Positions 6,605 through 15,760 of a stretch of 22,752 nucleotides of DNA are shown here, in pieces. This DNA comes from a virus. The notes below the pieces were generated by a model that was not told the origin of the DNA, ran no database searches, and worked only from the letters and a program-made list of their open reading frames with translations. The number at the start of each line of letters is the position of its first letter. Position 1 is the stretch's first letter. The stretch is from positions 1-22,752 of the IMG/VR virus record IMGVR_UViG_3300042892_003512; one strand, 5' to 3'. A program made the position numbers and the translations under genes.

Positions 6605-7776
6605 ACGTCTTTTCCTTTAACATTTTTATTATACACATCTTTGGAGAAATACACAACCTTTTCGGCCGCTTGCAACCACATTTGGCGATCTCCGCCGTAC
6701 ATCATACCAGCACTACTGACCATGATAGGAATGCGTGTGAATTGTCGCTTGGGAATTCTACTGGTGTAAACAATTTTTGTTGTGTCATCTACCACATTGT
6801 CTTCGGACTTGTTGTCCAGGTTAACAATTTGTCCAGCAAAGAACCTGTCAAATTCTGCAAGCAAACGTCCACTGAGATCTGGCTCGTAAACAAATATAGG
6901 AAAACGGCCGGTCAATTCAGCATATTCAACCAACTCAGGAACCAGATTGACATTGATTGCCGAGTCAATTTTGAGATTACGATTGGTACACAGGCTCCAA
7001 AATCTCGTACTGAAATTTTTGATCACATCCGTTTCAATATCTTTGTGAATGGTATATCCCAACACCGGTGCATGATCACACAGAGTAAGAATATTGTCCA
7101 AGGCAAAACCGCCCAGATGATTTTGTATGTATTCTGTCATGCTGGCTTCAGCATTGGTAATTGTCAAGGCATGGTTGGCGTATACAAGTTCTATACGATA
7201 TGGAATTTGTTCAACAGCTAAAACAATATCCATCAGCTGTCGAACGCTGGGGTCAATGTTAAAATTGTGCTGTACTGCAAAAGAATATATCCAGTTCAAG
7301 TTCCATTCAGTCAACGCAGCTTCGTGATATCGTGCATCTCGGTTGAACCGGAAACGACCTTTACTTTCTTTGGTCGCGGTTCTCACAATATCTATCAAGG
7401 CCACGTCATAAGGGAATTGCAACTTGATAACATCTTTTTCTACCCAGACTCTGGTGCTACGATCTATTTGTCTGATGGGATGACGGTAACTAGGATTACG
7501 CACCGAGCTGACATCTATGCCCAATTTACTCAACTGTCGTTCGTATTTTAGTACCAGGTCCGCAGCCAATTTGGCCTGCTTGTCAGTGTAACCTTTGGCC
7601 TGACCAATGGTTTGTTCAGCCAAGCTGGGTATGATCTTCATGTCATATCTGGCCAGACTTACAATGGGCTGACCCACTTCAAAAATACTGTAGTTATCTT
7701 TGCCATTGGGTAAGCGATAGCCAGCAATAATTTCTATATAGTCTTCCACATGTGGATGTTTGAATATAAGCGCCAT
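6589..7776 (-). CDS. Conserved protein upstream of UvsW, unknown function
   Basis: The protein is 395 residues from the ATG at 7776. A TTG-started extension to 7806 exists but runs through the promoter -10 box and is rejected. Visible features: GRFRFNRDARYHEAALTEWN (about 143-162), a helical middle, and a C-terminal block TRIPIMVSSAGMMYGGDRQ followed by an aromatic stretch VVYFSKDVY. No Walker motif is present. The RF-x-R-D-ARY-x-EA-x-LTEWN block is like the pre-helicase region of some phage and SNF2-type proteins, so it may be a UvsW/annealing-helicase partner or a degenerate helicase; this is inference. It heads the long replication operon and overlaps uvsW by 16 bases. Its own promoter gives an apparently leaderless mRNA. 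Confidence 0.65.
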   Translation of the reverse strand: MALIFKHPHVEDYIEIIAGYRLPNGKDNYSIFEVGQPIVSLARYDMKIIPSLAEQTIGQAKGYTDKQAKLAADLVLKYERQLSKLGIDVSSVRNPSYRHPIRQIDRSTRVWVEKDVIKLQFPYDVALIDIVRTATKESKGRFRFNRDARYHEAALTEWNLNWIYSFAVQHNFNIDPSVRQLMDIVLAVEQIPYRIELVYANHALTITNAEASMTEYIQNHLGGFALDNILTLCDHAPVLGYTIHKDIETDVIKNFSTRFWSLCTNRNLKIDSAINVNLVPELVEYAELTGRFPIFVYEPDLSGRLLAEFDRFFAGQIVNLDNKSEDNVVDDTTKIVYTSRIPKRQFTRIPIMVSSAGMMYGGDRQMWLQAAEKVVYFSKDVYNKNVKGKDVCKLD

Positions 7777-7782
7777 AGTGCA

Positions 7783-7811
7783 ATTATAACATATATTTAC
7801 AGGCAATGCAA
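7783..7811 (-). promoter_or_regulatory. Sigma70-type promoter of the replication operon, apparently leaderless
   Basis: -35 TTGCAT (7811-7806), 17-base spacer, exact -10 TATAAT (7788-7783), then exactly six bases (TGCACT) before the ATG at 7776. A start site at the usual position falls on the A of the ATG, and no Shine-Dalgarno sequence exists. The -35 is weak (3 of 6). It lies directly after the T-run of the preceding terminator. Confidence 0.55.
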
Positions 7812-7843
7812 ATAAAAAAGCCCTGGGTGGTTAAACCCAGGGC
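7811..7843 (-). terminator. Intrinsic terminator of the AAA+ ATPase gene
   Basis: Minus strand: perfect 9-bp GC-rich stem (GCCCTGGGT / ACCCAGGGC) with a 6-base loop, followed by TTTTTT. It lies 75 bases beyond the AAA+ gene stop, just before the next promoter. Confidence 0.9.
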
Positions 7844-7878
7844 AAACCATGATTCAGGAGCTAGAGTAGAACCATGGG

Positions 7879-7901
7879 CTACAGTCCCGGTAGGACTGTA
7901 G
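7879..7901 (-). other. Second hairpin in the AAA+ gene 3' region
   Basis: A perfect 9-bp inverted repeat (CTACAGTCC / GGACTGTAG) with a 5-base loop lies 17 bases after the AAA+ stop and 35 bases before the terminator stem. There is no T-run after it, so it is not a terminator. It may protect the mRNA 3' end or be a protein or RNA target site. Confidence 0.6.
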
Positions 7902-7917
7902 TAAACTTGTATTTAAG

Positions 7918-8961
7918 TCAGGCAGTTTTCATGCAAGTAACTTCTGCCATGGCTTTCCACTTGAGCGGAAAGCTCTTTTTAAGATCAGCAATCTTGATGG
8001 CCATACGCAGACTCATTTCACGGAACTTGTTTTTGTTTTCTTCCATGTAAGCAATGATCTCATCTTGCTCACAGGGTTGGAAATCATAACTTTCAAACAG
8101 GACTCCGTCCTGTGCAATCTGCTTGATACGCAAGACCTTGTCACGCATGGTATCCAAGGTCAGGTCCAAGTAGTGGCAACGACTTTGCAAGGCATCCAGG
8201 TGATCACGCAACTTCTGGCTTTTCATCTTGTCAAACTTCAGGTTGGTGATAAAGATCACGCTACCTTTGAACTCAAAACTGTCAGGAACACCTTCACGAC
8301 GTAGCATGTGGCTGTCTGACAACCACGAAATCTTACGTTTCTTGCCTGAATCCAAGGCGCCCTTGAGCAGGTTCAAACTGGTATCATCCAACAAGATGCT
8401 GTCGCAGTCGTCAAACACCAACATGCAGTTGGCATCTGAATGCTTGTACAGGGCACAATATAGACCCAGAGCCGACGTAGAGCCTTTGACTACCTCGGCA
8501 CGCAAACGCTTGCCAGAGATCTGATCAAACAAGCAGGCCTTTTCCACGATCTTTTCCACACCAAAACTCTTGCCAACTCCGGGAGGACCCGACACAATCA
8601 TGGCACGGATGTCACCGGTGGTAGCAGCCGTGGTCATTTCATCCAGAATCTGGAATCGTTGGCGGATACGCTCAATCACGGCTTCATCGGTTTCACCTGT
8701 GGTTTCTAAAGCAACAGTTTCGGCCACAGGAGTGTTGCCGGCTTCAACAAATTCCGCTTCACTGACAAATTCATAATCGCTCATGCCTTCTACCTTGACA
8801 CGGATATCTTCAGGAAAACCTGGAAATTGGTTGCTGTTTTTAACAGTCACATACCCACCTTTGGCGGTGGATTTGTATTGTTCAACCAATTGGAACACGC
8901 GACCTGACACGTCAGTGGTACGATATGCACCGGTTCGGATGCGAATAAAACTTGATGACAT
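7918..8961 (-). CDS. AAA+ ATPase, phage type
   Basis: The protein is 347 residues. The N-terminal 120 residues form a variable domain with low similarity to anything I know. The AAA+ core has Walker A GPPGVGKS (125-132), Walker B LVFDDCD (181-187), sensor 1 VIFITN (235-240) and a likely arginine finger R261 in LQSRCHYLDL. It lacks features of T4 gp44, so I do not call it a clamp loader. It is the kind of stand-alone AAA+ ATPase common in marine T4-like phages, of unknown substrate. It is a single-gene unit with its own sigma70-type promoter, a strong Shine-Dalgarno sequence (AAGGAG), a second hairpin and an intrinsic terminator, which suggests early, high-level and independently controlled expression. 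Confidence 0.88.
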   Translation of the reverse strand: MSSSFIRIRTGAYRTTDVSGRVFQLVEQYKSTAKGGYVTVKNSNQFPGFPEDIRVKVEGMSDYEFVSEAEFVEAGNTPVAETVALETTGETDEAVIERIRQRFQILDEMTTAATTGDIRAMIVSGPPGVGKSFGVEKIVEKACLFDQISGKRLRAEVVKGSTSALGLYCALYKHSDANCMLVFDDCDSILLDDTSLNLLKGALDSGKKRKISWLSDSHMLRREGVPDSFEFKGSVIFITNLKFDKMKSQKLRDHLDALQSRCHYLDLTLDTMRDKVLRIKQIAQDGVLFESYDFQPCEQDEIIAYMEENKNKFREMSLRMAIKIADLKKSFPLKWKAMAEVTCMKTA

Positions 8962-8990
8962 ACTAGCTCCTTTTTTGATTTAATATAGTT

Positions 8991-9019
8991 ATTATACATT
9001 TAATCGAATTATTGGTCAA
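8991..9019 (-). promoter_or_regulatory. Sigma70-type promoter of the AAA+ ATPase gene
   Basis: -35 TTGACC (9019-9014), 17-base spacer, exact -10 TATAAT (8996-8991). The -35 includes the TGA stop of the upstream gene (GGT TGA CC). A leader of about 23 bases holds AAGGAG. Near-consensus elements and optimal spacing indicate recognition by host RNA polymerase. Confidence 0.8.
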
Positions 9020-9471
9020 CCATATATGTACTGGCTCTTTTTAGCCAGGGCTGTGTGGTATTTTTGCACAAAATCCAGGGCTTCGTTTATCTGTTGATCA
9101 GGCACACGATTTTCAAAGTAACCTTGCTGTAGCATTTCCACATAACCCGGGCCGGGGGGCTCATCGGGTATGTTGCCAATCATGTAGTAAGTCATGGTTT
9201 CAATTGATTGTAGTCGATGCTGTACCGCGACTGTTTTGCGTTGATAGTAGTTGGGATAACCTTCCAGAGTATCCAAACTGATCAGACAGTCATCAGTGAT
9301 TTCCCACAGTACGCCGTGAGTGACAAATCCTGGTATGGGCAAAATGTCAGCATGACGAGCAAATCTAAATTGGTGATTGGGCAGGTAGGCCGCACCCAAA
9401 CATCTGGCGTTGGGACATCGCATGGCCATTTGAGCCAAATTGGTATTCATACCATATGCAAAATATTTCAT
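9016..9471 (-). CDS. Gamma-glutamylcyclotransferase-like protein
   Basis: The protein is 151 residues. MKYFAYGMNTN (1-11) is the family's FxYGSNL substrate loop, GVLWEI (53-58) is the conserved strand, and E70 in LDTLEGYPNYY is the likely catalytic glutamate. The family (GGCT/AIG2-like) cleaves gamma-glutamyl amino acids to 5-oxoproline, or acts on gamma-glutamylamine or glutathione-type substrates. The exact substrate cannot be told from sequence. Phage copies are known in T4-like genomes. The family-typical start supports the ATG at 9471, which has no Shine-Dalgarno sequence and lies exactly six bases after a TATAAT box, so the message is probably leaderless. Its stop TGA is part of the next promoter's -35. 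Confidence 0.85.
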   Translation of the reverse strand: MKYFAYGMNTNLAQMAMRCPNARCLGAAYLPNHQFRFARHADILPIPGFVTHGVLWEITDDCLISLDTLEGYPNYYQRKTVAVQHRLQSIETMTYYMIGNIPDEPPGPGYVEMLQQGYFENRVPDQQINEALDFVQKYHTALAKKSQYIYG

Positions 9472-9477
9472 AATACA

Positions 9478-9506
9478 ATTATATATTAAAGGGATTTATT
9501 GGTCAA
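9478..9506 (-). promoter_or_regulatory. Sigma70-type promoter, leaderless (gamma-glutamylcyclotransferase-like gene)
   Basis: -35 TTGACC (9506-9501), 17-base spacer, exact -10 TATAAT (9483-9478), then six bases (TGTATT) and the ATG at 9471. The predicted start site is the A of ATG. The -35 contains the TGA stop of the preceding gene (GGT TGA CC). It shares the block TTGACCAATAA with the promoter at 9019. Confidence 0.8.
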
Positions 9507-9736
9507 CCGTAGAAATGCTTATAACTCATACCGCCCACATAGATTAGAGTCAGTACTAGATTTGATGTGATCATAAAGACCTCTTTCATTTTAAAACTAA
9601 CTGCAAGCCATAATCCAGTCTCCAACAGGCACATGACAGCACCTAATGGGTAGAAATCCAAAGAAACACACACAGCGGCAGCAATTGATATTGCTGTGGC
9701 ACTCCATTTGATTATAAAGTCTTGATCAATCTTCAT
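9503..9736 (-). CDS. Small membrane protein, unknown function
   Basis: The protein is 77 residues, mostly hydrophobic. Likely membrane helices lie at about 10-25 (WSATAISIAAAVCVSL), 28-47 and 53-72. A short cytoplasmic-type start MKIDQDFIIKW precedes them. No catalytic or transport motif is visible. Small two- or three-helix proteins of this kind are frequent in the early regions of T4-like phages and often act on the host membrane, but that is context only. The ATG at 9736 lies exactly six bases after a TAAAAT -10 box, with no Shine-Dalgarno sequence, so it is another apparent leaderless gene. It follows the groEL terminator. Confidence 0.7.
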   Translation of the reverse strand: MKIDQDFIIKWSATAISIAAAVCVSLDFYPLGAVMCLLETGLWLAVSFKMKEVFMITSNLVLTLIYVGGMSYKHFYG

Positions 9737-9742
9737 GTGGTT

Positions 9743-9771
9743 ATTTTAGCATTTGTTGGATTTCAAGTCAA
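9743..9771 (-). promoter_or_regulatory. Sigma70-type promoter, leaderless (small membrane protein gene)
   Basis: -35 TTGACT (9771-9766), 17-base spacer, -10 TAAAAT (9748-9743), then six bases (AACCAC) and the ATG at 9736. The -35 begins in the T-run of the groEL terminator (TTTTGACT). Confidence 0.75.
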
Positions 9772-9794
9772 AAGAAAGCCCACCGAAGTGGGCT
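9771..9794 (-). terminator. Intrinsic terminator of groES-groEL
   Basis: Minus strand: AGCCCAC-TTCG-GTGGGCT stem with a UUCG tetraloop, followed by TTCTTTT. It starts six bases after the groEL stop, which is doubled (TAA TAG). The T-run merges with the -35 of the next promoter. Confidence 0.92.
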
Positions 9795-9799
9795 GTCTA

Positions 9800-11715
<1,916 letters not shown>

Positions 11716-11752
11716 CATGATCTCCTTTAAAAAATGATTAATTCAGTTTGTT

Positions 11753-11781
11753 ATTATACTACAGAAATGTGGCATTGTCAA
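11753..11781 (-). promoter_or_regulatory. Consensus sigma70 promoter of groES-groEL
   Basis: Exact -35 TTGACA (11781-11776), 17-base spacer, exact -10 TATAAT (11758-11753). The leader of about 28 bases carries AAAGGAGATC before the start. No heat-shock (sigma32) or CIRCE-type element is visible, so expression is expected to be strong and constitutive from host polymerase. Confidence 0.88.
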
Positions 11782-11806
11782 CAACTACCACAAAAATATT
11801 TACCTG

Positions 11807-12568
11807 TTAAAAATACTGGGCATTGTTTCTTGGGAAGAAACACTCGTTGTTTTGCAAAGGTTTAATTTTGATTGTTTCTAACACAGTTTGCTTGCCCAGG
11901 CCCATGGCCAAACTGTATACAAAGTTTTGGTTGGCCATAATCAAATTAGCACCAGCCACAATGTTGGCCAGTTCTAAAAAGTTGGCAACTGGGTGATATG
12001 GAATGGCAACTCCGGTTATCCGTACAAAATCCTCATGCTCTTCTTTGGTGCCTACAAAAATACCCAGGCGATCCAACACACCATCTTGGGCCATTTTTTT
12101 CCAAACAGAGTCGGCAGCAGGATCGCGATAACGAAAGGTACGGCTTACTACCATGGGCTTGATAGTGACCGGATCTGCTTCTAGCCAAGGAGTATCATAA
12201 TCGGCCATGACAAAGGGCAAACCAAATGCTATGTGGTATGCTTGTACGTAGTTGCCTTCAAACCCACGGAACAAGGTGCCGCGGAACCGGTCCAGGTCCA
12301 CCGCAGGTTCAGCATCGCCTTGACGCCAGGTGCCCACCGCTTCGATATAACTTTGACGTTTGAGCAGGGGCTTTAACCATTCAAAGTCCTGTTCTGTGAA
12401 TCTGCCTTTGTGTGCTGGATCTACTTCGTCGGGACGATATCCGTATTGGCTTACGCAATTTTCAATGTTATTCAAGGCAACTAAAAATTGCCCGGGTTCC
12501 ATTTTCTTCACAACGCTTAGGCTGTAGATAAGATCGCCTAGAGTACCTGAGTGTCTGTATGTTTTCAT
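11807..12568 (-). CDS. GT9-like protein, degenerate active site (glycan cassette)
   Basis: The protein is 253 residues. The N-terminus YRHSGTLGDLIYSLSVVK (4-21) is the GT-B nucleotide-sugar fold start seen in heptosyltransferase-type (GT9) proteins. In the C-terminal half the usual (G/D)xSGPxH motif is replaced by MANQNFVYSLAMGLGK, and IFVGTKEEHEDF (about 170-181) resembles the donor-site strand. It is shorter than true heptosyltransferases (about 320-350), and its motifs diverge, so it may be a distant transferase or a non-catalytic partner of the next protein. It is coupled to the upstream gene by an ATGA overlap, so two GT9-like proteins are made together. Confidence 0.6.
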   Translation of the reverse strand: MKTYRHSGTLGDLIYSLSVVKKMEPGQFLVALNNIENCVSQYGYRPDEVDPAHKGRFTEQDFEWLKPLLKRQSYIEAVGTWRQGDAEPAVDLDRFRGTLFRGFEGNYVQAYHIAFGLPFVMADYDTPWLEADPVTIKPMVVSRTFRYRDPAADSVWKKMAQDGVLDRLGIFVGTKEEHEDFVRITGVAIPYHPVANFLELANIVAGANLIMANQNFVYSLAMGLGKQTVLETIKIKPLQNNECFFPRNNAQYF

Positions 12569-13449
12569 AATTGTTTCAATATAGTGTCAGCAATGCGTTT
12601 GGTGTCCCACAGGCGATTACAACGATAATCACCGTGTTGGCAGACCACCTGTCGTACTGGCCTTTGTTGTTTTGTGTTGCAACCTACACAATCTATATCG
12701 GCCTGTATGGCTGTCCAGTTCCAGGTAGGATCTAATTTCCTAATAGGCATGATATTTTTAGGTGGATTGTGTGTGAGTAGACCGATCACATGAGTCTGTG
12801 AAGCTCCGGCGATTTGAAACGGTCCTGAATCTATGCCCACAAAACATCTGGCATGATCCAACAGATATTTGAGTTGTTGTGGTGTATATTTGGCATTGGC
12901 ATTGAATATCAGCGGATGTTCTAGACTGTAATCAGTAGGGCCACCCACAGTCACAATCTTTACATCTGTGCGTTGCTCGAATACCCGTGCAAATATATCA
13001 GCCCATACATCAACGTCAATGTTTTTTAAGGGCCAATGCCACTGGCGCATGTGTACAGCAAAAAATGGACCGGCGATTTGATTTAAATCTGCATCAACAA
13101 TGTCACGATCATTATCGTCAGGATGTAGATCCACAGCATGATTGAGATTATTAGATCCAAACGCACGGTAAAACATGCTGTCCACAAAATGATTGTCGGG
13201 GTTTAATTCATAGCTGTCGTCTAGATTGATGACAATTTCATAATCGGCCGAGTTGACTTCGCCCCAGTTACGCAACTCTGCTATGTAAGGATTATTTTTG
13301 TACACCAATGGAAATTCTGTTTCCACTGTGATAGCACAGTTTCCTTCATATCGGCGATGTAATTCTCTGACCACGCCTGTGCTCATGACCACATCGCCCA
13401 ATGCGGCACGTCGTTTCACTAGAATGGTTATGGGTGTTTCAATTTTCAC
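12565..13449 (-). CDS. GT9 family glycosyltransferase (heptosyltransferase-like)
   Basis: The protein is 294 residues. It carries the GT9 start RRAALGDVVMSTGVVREL (13-30) and the donor-binding motif FVGIDSGPFQIAGAS (203-217), typical of ADP-heptose:LPS heptosyltransferases and related enzymes that add sugar residues to outer-core glycans. The C-terminal tail has four cysteines (254, 257, 270, 277) that could hold a metal ion. No membrane segment is present. The sugar donor cannot be told from sequence. It overlaps the DUF6165-like gene by 11 bases and the next gene by four. With rmlB and the methyltransferase it forms a glycan-assembly operon. Confidence 0.8.
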   Translation of the reverse strand: MKIETPITILVKRRAALGDVVMSTGVVRELHRRYEGNCAITVETEFPLVYKNNPYIAELRNWGEVNSADYEIVINLDDSYELNPDNHFVDSMFYRAFGSNNLNHAVDLHPDDNDRDIVDADLNQIAGPFFAVHMRQWHWPLKNIDVDVWADIFARVFEQRTDVKIVTVGGPTDYSLEHPLIFNANAKYTPQQLKYLLDHARCFVGIDSGPFQIAGASQTHVIGLLTHNPPKNIMPIRKLDPTWNWTAIQADIDCVGCNTKQQRPVRQVVCQHGDYRCNRLWDTKRIADTILKQL

Positions 13450-13810
13450 TGGTGTGATCTTTCTTGATTTCTCTGACTGTGTCGCCGAGTTTTTCCGCCA
13501 TGCTATTTTTGTATTGCACTCGACAATTGTTTATGTCTCTGATTTCCAATGCTCTGCGGCCTATTTCTGCCAGGTCTACCCCATCCACTCGGCACTTCTT
13601 AAAATCATCTTCCAAATTCCAAATTTGTCTGTGTATGCTTTCCAATTGTTCTAGTTCATCTTTTATAAGACTCTGATTTAATTTTGCGATTTGTTTGGTA
13701 TAAAACGCCAACTCGGCCTCATTGGCTCCCGCAGTTTTTTCGTATTTTACACGAGCAATGGTGTATCGGTCAACCAGTTCAATCACGGGAAACTCAAATT
13801 CTGTCTTCAT
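13439..13810 (-). CDS. DUF6165-like protein in the glycan operon
   Basis: This 123-residue protein is largely helical and probably coiled coil. Pattern elements agree with the DUF6165 family as I recall it: IELVDRYTIARVKYEK (10-25), IWNLEDDF (63-70), and IRDINNCRVQYKNSM (near 90-104). DUF6165 proteins are small, of unknown function, and often found in surface polysaccharide loci, which fits its place between a GT9 transferase and a sugar C-methyltransferase. It overlaps both neighbours (11 and 17 bases). No catalytic residue pattern is visible, and the role could be scaffold or regulatory. Confidence 0.6.
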   Translation of the reverse strand: MKTEFEFPVIELVDRYTIARVKYEKTAGANEAELAFYTKQIAKLNQSLIKDELEQLESIHRQIWNLEDDFKKCRVDGVDLAEIGRRALEIRDINNCRVQYKNSMAEKLGDTVREIKKDHTSEN

Positions 13811-15035
13811 TGAAATCTATTTTTAATTCTGGAAAATATCTCATGAACGCATCACCTGGTTGGTCACGGACCGAACGTATTTTTTGTGTAATTTCTTTGT
13901 AAAAATTCCAAGCCAAGGGTATGAACAACACTGGTTCATCTGACGGTATGCGGCTTATGTATTCACTGCTGACCACAGGTATTTGTGTACCCGGGCAATA
14001 AAGCCCTTGTTTGAGAGGATTGTCGTCTATCACAGCATCTAAAACAACTCCCGACGCATTCAGTAAAGTCATACCCTTGGCCGCGGCTCCGTATCCTATC
14101 ACATGCTTGAACAGACCAAAGCCGCGAAACTCCTGTATTTGATCGGCCAGACGAGTCAGTAAATCTTTGACTCTGTTGTTCCAGTCATGATAAGTCTGTG
14201 CTGTCTGCAAACCTGCGGCCTGTTCCAGGGCCAAGATATTTTGAATTTTGCAAGGACTTGTGGGTTGCTTGGCCAAGACAAATATGTAGCTGGTTCCGTG
14301 TATGGGAGTCTTGACCACATCAACAAGATGCAGGCCAGCACGTTCAGCCAGGCACTTCATTGAGTAGGCATTATAGTAGCTGATATGCTCATGATATATG
14401 GTATCAAATTCACCATTGAGCACCATGTCAGCCTGGCTGGTACTGATAAAAATTTTGCCATCTGATCTGAGATACTTGGCAGCCAGTTGTAGATAACTCA
14501 CAGGATCGGGAATGTGAGCAAATGCATTTTGTGTGGTTATGACCTGGAACTCTTCACGGCCCAGTTCGGCGGCTGTGGTTTCGTCCCAGAAGCCACATAC
14601 CACCTGATGCCGGGCACTCGACGCAGCATGTAAATTTTCTGCTGGATCCATACCCCAGGTACGGAACTGTGCTCTACGGAATGCATCCAATTGACTGCCA
14701 TCATTGCAACCAATGTCTAATACTGTATCTACCCAATATGAAAATTGTTCTCTTACAAATTTAGCATACCAATCCATGTAATCCAACAAGGTTTGACTGG
14801 TTCCTGACACATACAAGTAGTGTTTGTATATCAGTTCGGGATTTACTGCATGAGTAAGTTGCAGATGGTTGCAAGCCTCACAACGATTGATGCTCAGTGG
14901 ATATTTTGACTCGTGTATGGTCGTTTGTATTTCTCTAAAAGCATTGGCCAAGGGTTGTGGTTCAAACGACAAAGTAGGAACCAACACATGATGACCACAG
15001 GCCAGACATTCAGTTATAGGATTGACTTTTTCCAT
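13794..15035 (-). CDS. Sugar C-methyltransferase (SAM-dependent, TylC3/TcaB9 type)
   Basis: At 413 residues it is the standard length for the family. Domain order: an N-terminal zinc-binding module with C10, C13, C52 and C55; a SAM-binding Rossmann domain with VLDIGCNDG (105-113); the catalytic YHEHISYY (214-221), matching the active-site Tyr/His region; and a C-terminal domain starting KHVIGYGAAAKGMTLLN. These enzymes transfer a methyl group to carbon 3 of a 4-keto-6-deoxy dTDP-sugar, making branched-chain sugars. The substrate would be supplied by the RmlB-type dehydratase in the same operon, so a methyl-branched 6-deoxy sugar is a good inference. It overlaps the upstream stop by one base. 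Confidence 0.9.
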   Translation of the reverse strand: MEKVNPITECLACGHHVLVPTLSFEPQPLANAFREIQTTIHESKYPLSINRCEACNHLQLTHAVNPELIYKHYLYVSGTSQTLLDYMDWYAKFVREQFSYWVDTVLDIGCNDGSQLDAFRRAQFRTWGMDPAENLHAASSARHQVVCGFWDETTAAELGREEFQVITTQNAFAHIPDPVSYLQLAAKYLRSDGKIFISTSQADMVLNGEFDTIYHEHISYYNAYSMKCLAERAGLHLVDVVKTPIHGTSYIFVLAKQPTSPCKIQNILALEQAAGLQTAQTYHDWNNRVKDLLTRLADQIQEFRGFGLFKHVIGYGAAAKGMTLLNASGVVLDAVIDDNPLKQGLYCPGTQIPVVSSEYISRIPSDEPVLFIPLAWNFYKEITQKIRSVRDQPGDAFMRYFPELKIDFNEDRI

Positions 15036-15760
15036 TAGTTTTTAATTGCTGCTCCATTGGGTGCTATGCATCCTTCTACCCCTAGATTTTGTATTTCGTG
15101 TACATGGTCGGGGTTCAGGAATCTGGCCAACACATGTTCTATGTCCACGTATCCACCGGCGGCCAGACGTTCAGCAAAGAATACCAGACTGTTTTCATAG
15201 ACCTGAATAACTTCGTCTAGTCTACCGATCGGCCACGACCACAGCCGTGCCATGTACTGCCAAGGCTGTGTGGTCACTGATTCAGGAAACTGACTTTTGT
15301 ATTTGGGGCCGATAATGATTCTGTCGGCCACATCAGATTTTTCATAAGTCTCTACGTCAAACATGTCATTTAAAATATAGCGTCCCGACATCTTGTGTAT
15401 ACGATCAACACCGGCAAACTGACCGGAGTTTTTTAGCATGGTCAATGCACGACTAAAGCACATGATTTCTGTTCCGTTTTTGACCACGTCCCAGTTGTCG
15501 TTATCATACACAGCTTGTACATCCGGGTTGGTGCTAAAATCAATCAAGGTATCGCATGATTTGGCCAACACAAGACGTTGATCATCAGTGATAGGAGTAC
15601 CACAACATTCCATGATAAAGATTTTAGCATCGGGTATCTTGCTTCGAATACTTGTAATTGTATCAATGGTTTGTTGCAACCTTTCGGCGGGCTTAAACAC
15701 ACCAAACTTACTATTAACAGCACTTGTAACTACAAATGCGTGTTTCACTTGCTGAGCCAT
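15035..15760 (-). CDS. Putative glycosyltransferase-like protein, unknown substrate
   Basis: The protein is 241 residues. The N-terminal HAFVVTSAVNSKFGVF and DTITSIRSKIPDAKIFIMEC (33-52) resemble a GT-A type nucleotide-binding fold. HKMSGRYIL (122-130) recalls the K-x-SGRY motif of phage and bacterial HtrL/YibB-like transferases. I see no clear DxD metal motif; DVETY and DIEHV are possibilities. It sits between the RmlB-type dehydratase (16-base overlap) and the C-methyltransferase (1-base overlap). I am moderately sure it is part of glycan assembly, but not of its chemistry. Confidence 0.5.
   Translation of the reverse strand: MAQQVKHAFVVTSAVNSKFGVFKPAERLQQTIDTITSIRSKIPDAKIFIMECCGTPITDDQRLVLAKSCDTLIDFSTNPDVQAVYDNDNWDVVKNGTEIMCFSRALTMLKNSGQFAGVDRIHKMSGRYILNDMFDVETYEKSDVADRIIIGPKYKSQFPESVTTQPWQYMARLWSWPIGRLDEVIQVYENSLVFFAERLAAGGYVDIEHVLARFLNPDHVHEIQNLGVEGCIAPNGAAIKN

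Noticed and set aside
7777-7806. TTG-started extension of the 395-residue protein
   Set aside because: It would place the -10 box inside the coding region, and the ATG at 7776 is the better start.
7844-7917. Possible tRNA in the intergenic segment
   Set aside because: The GGTTCTACTC stretch on the minus strand looks like a T-arm loop, but the flanking stems do not pair and there is no acceptor stem.
7918-8961. Clamp-loader ATPase gp44
   Set aside because: AAA+ motifs are present, but the long unmatched N-terminal domain and overall pattern do not fit gp44.
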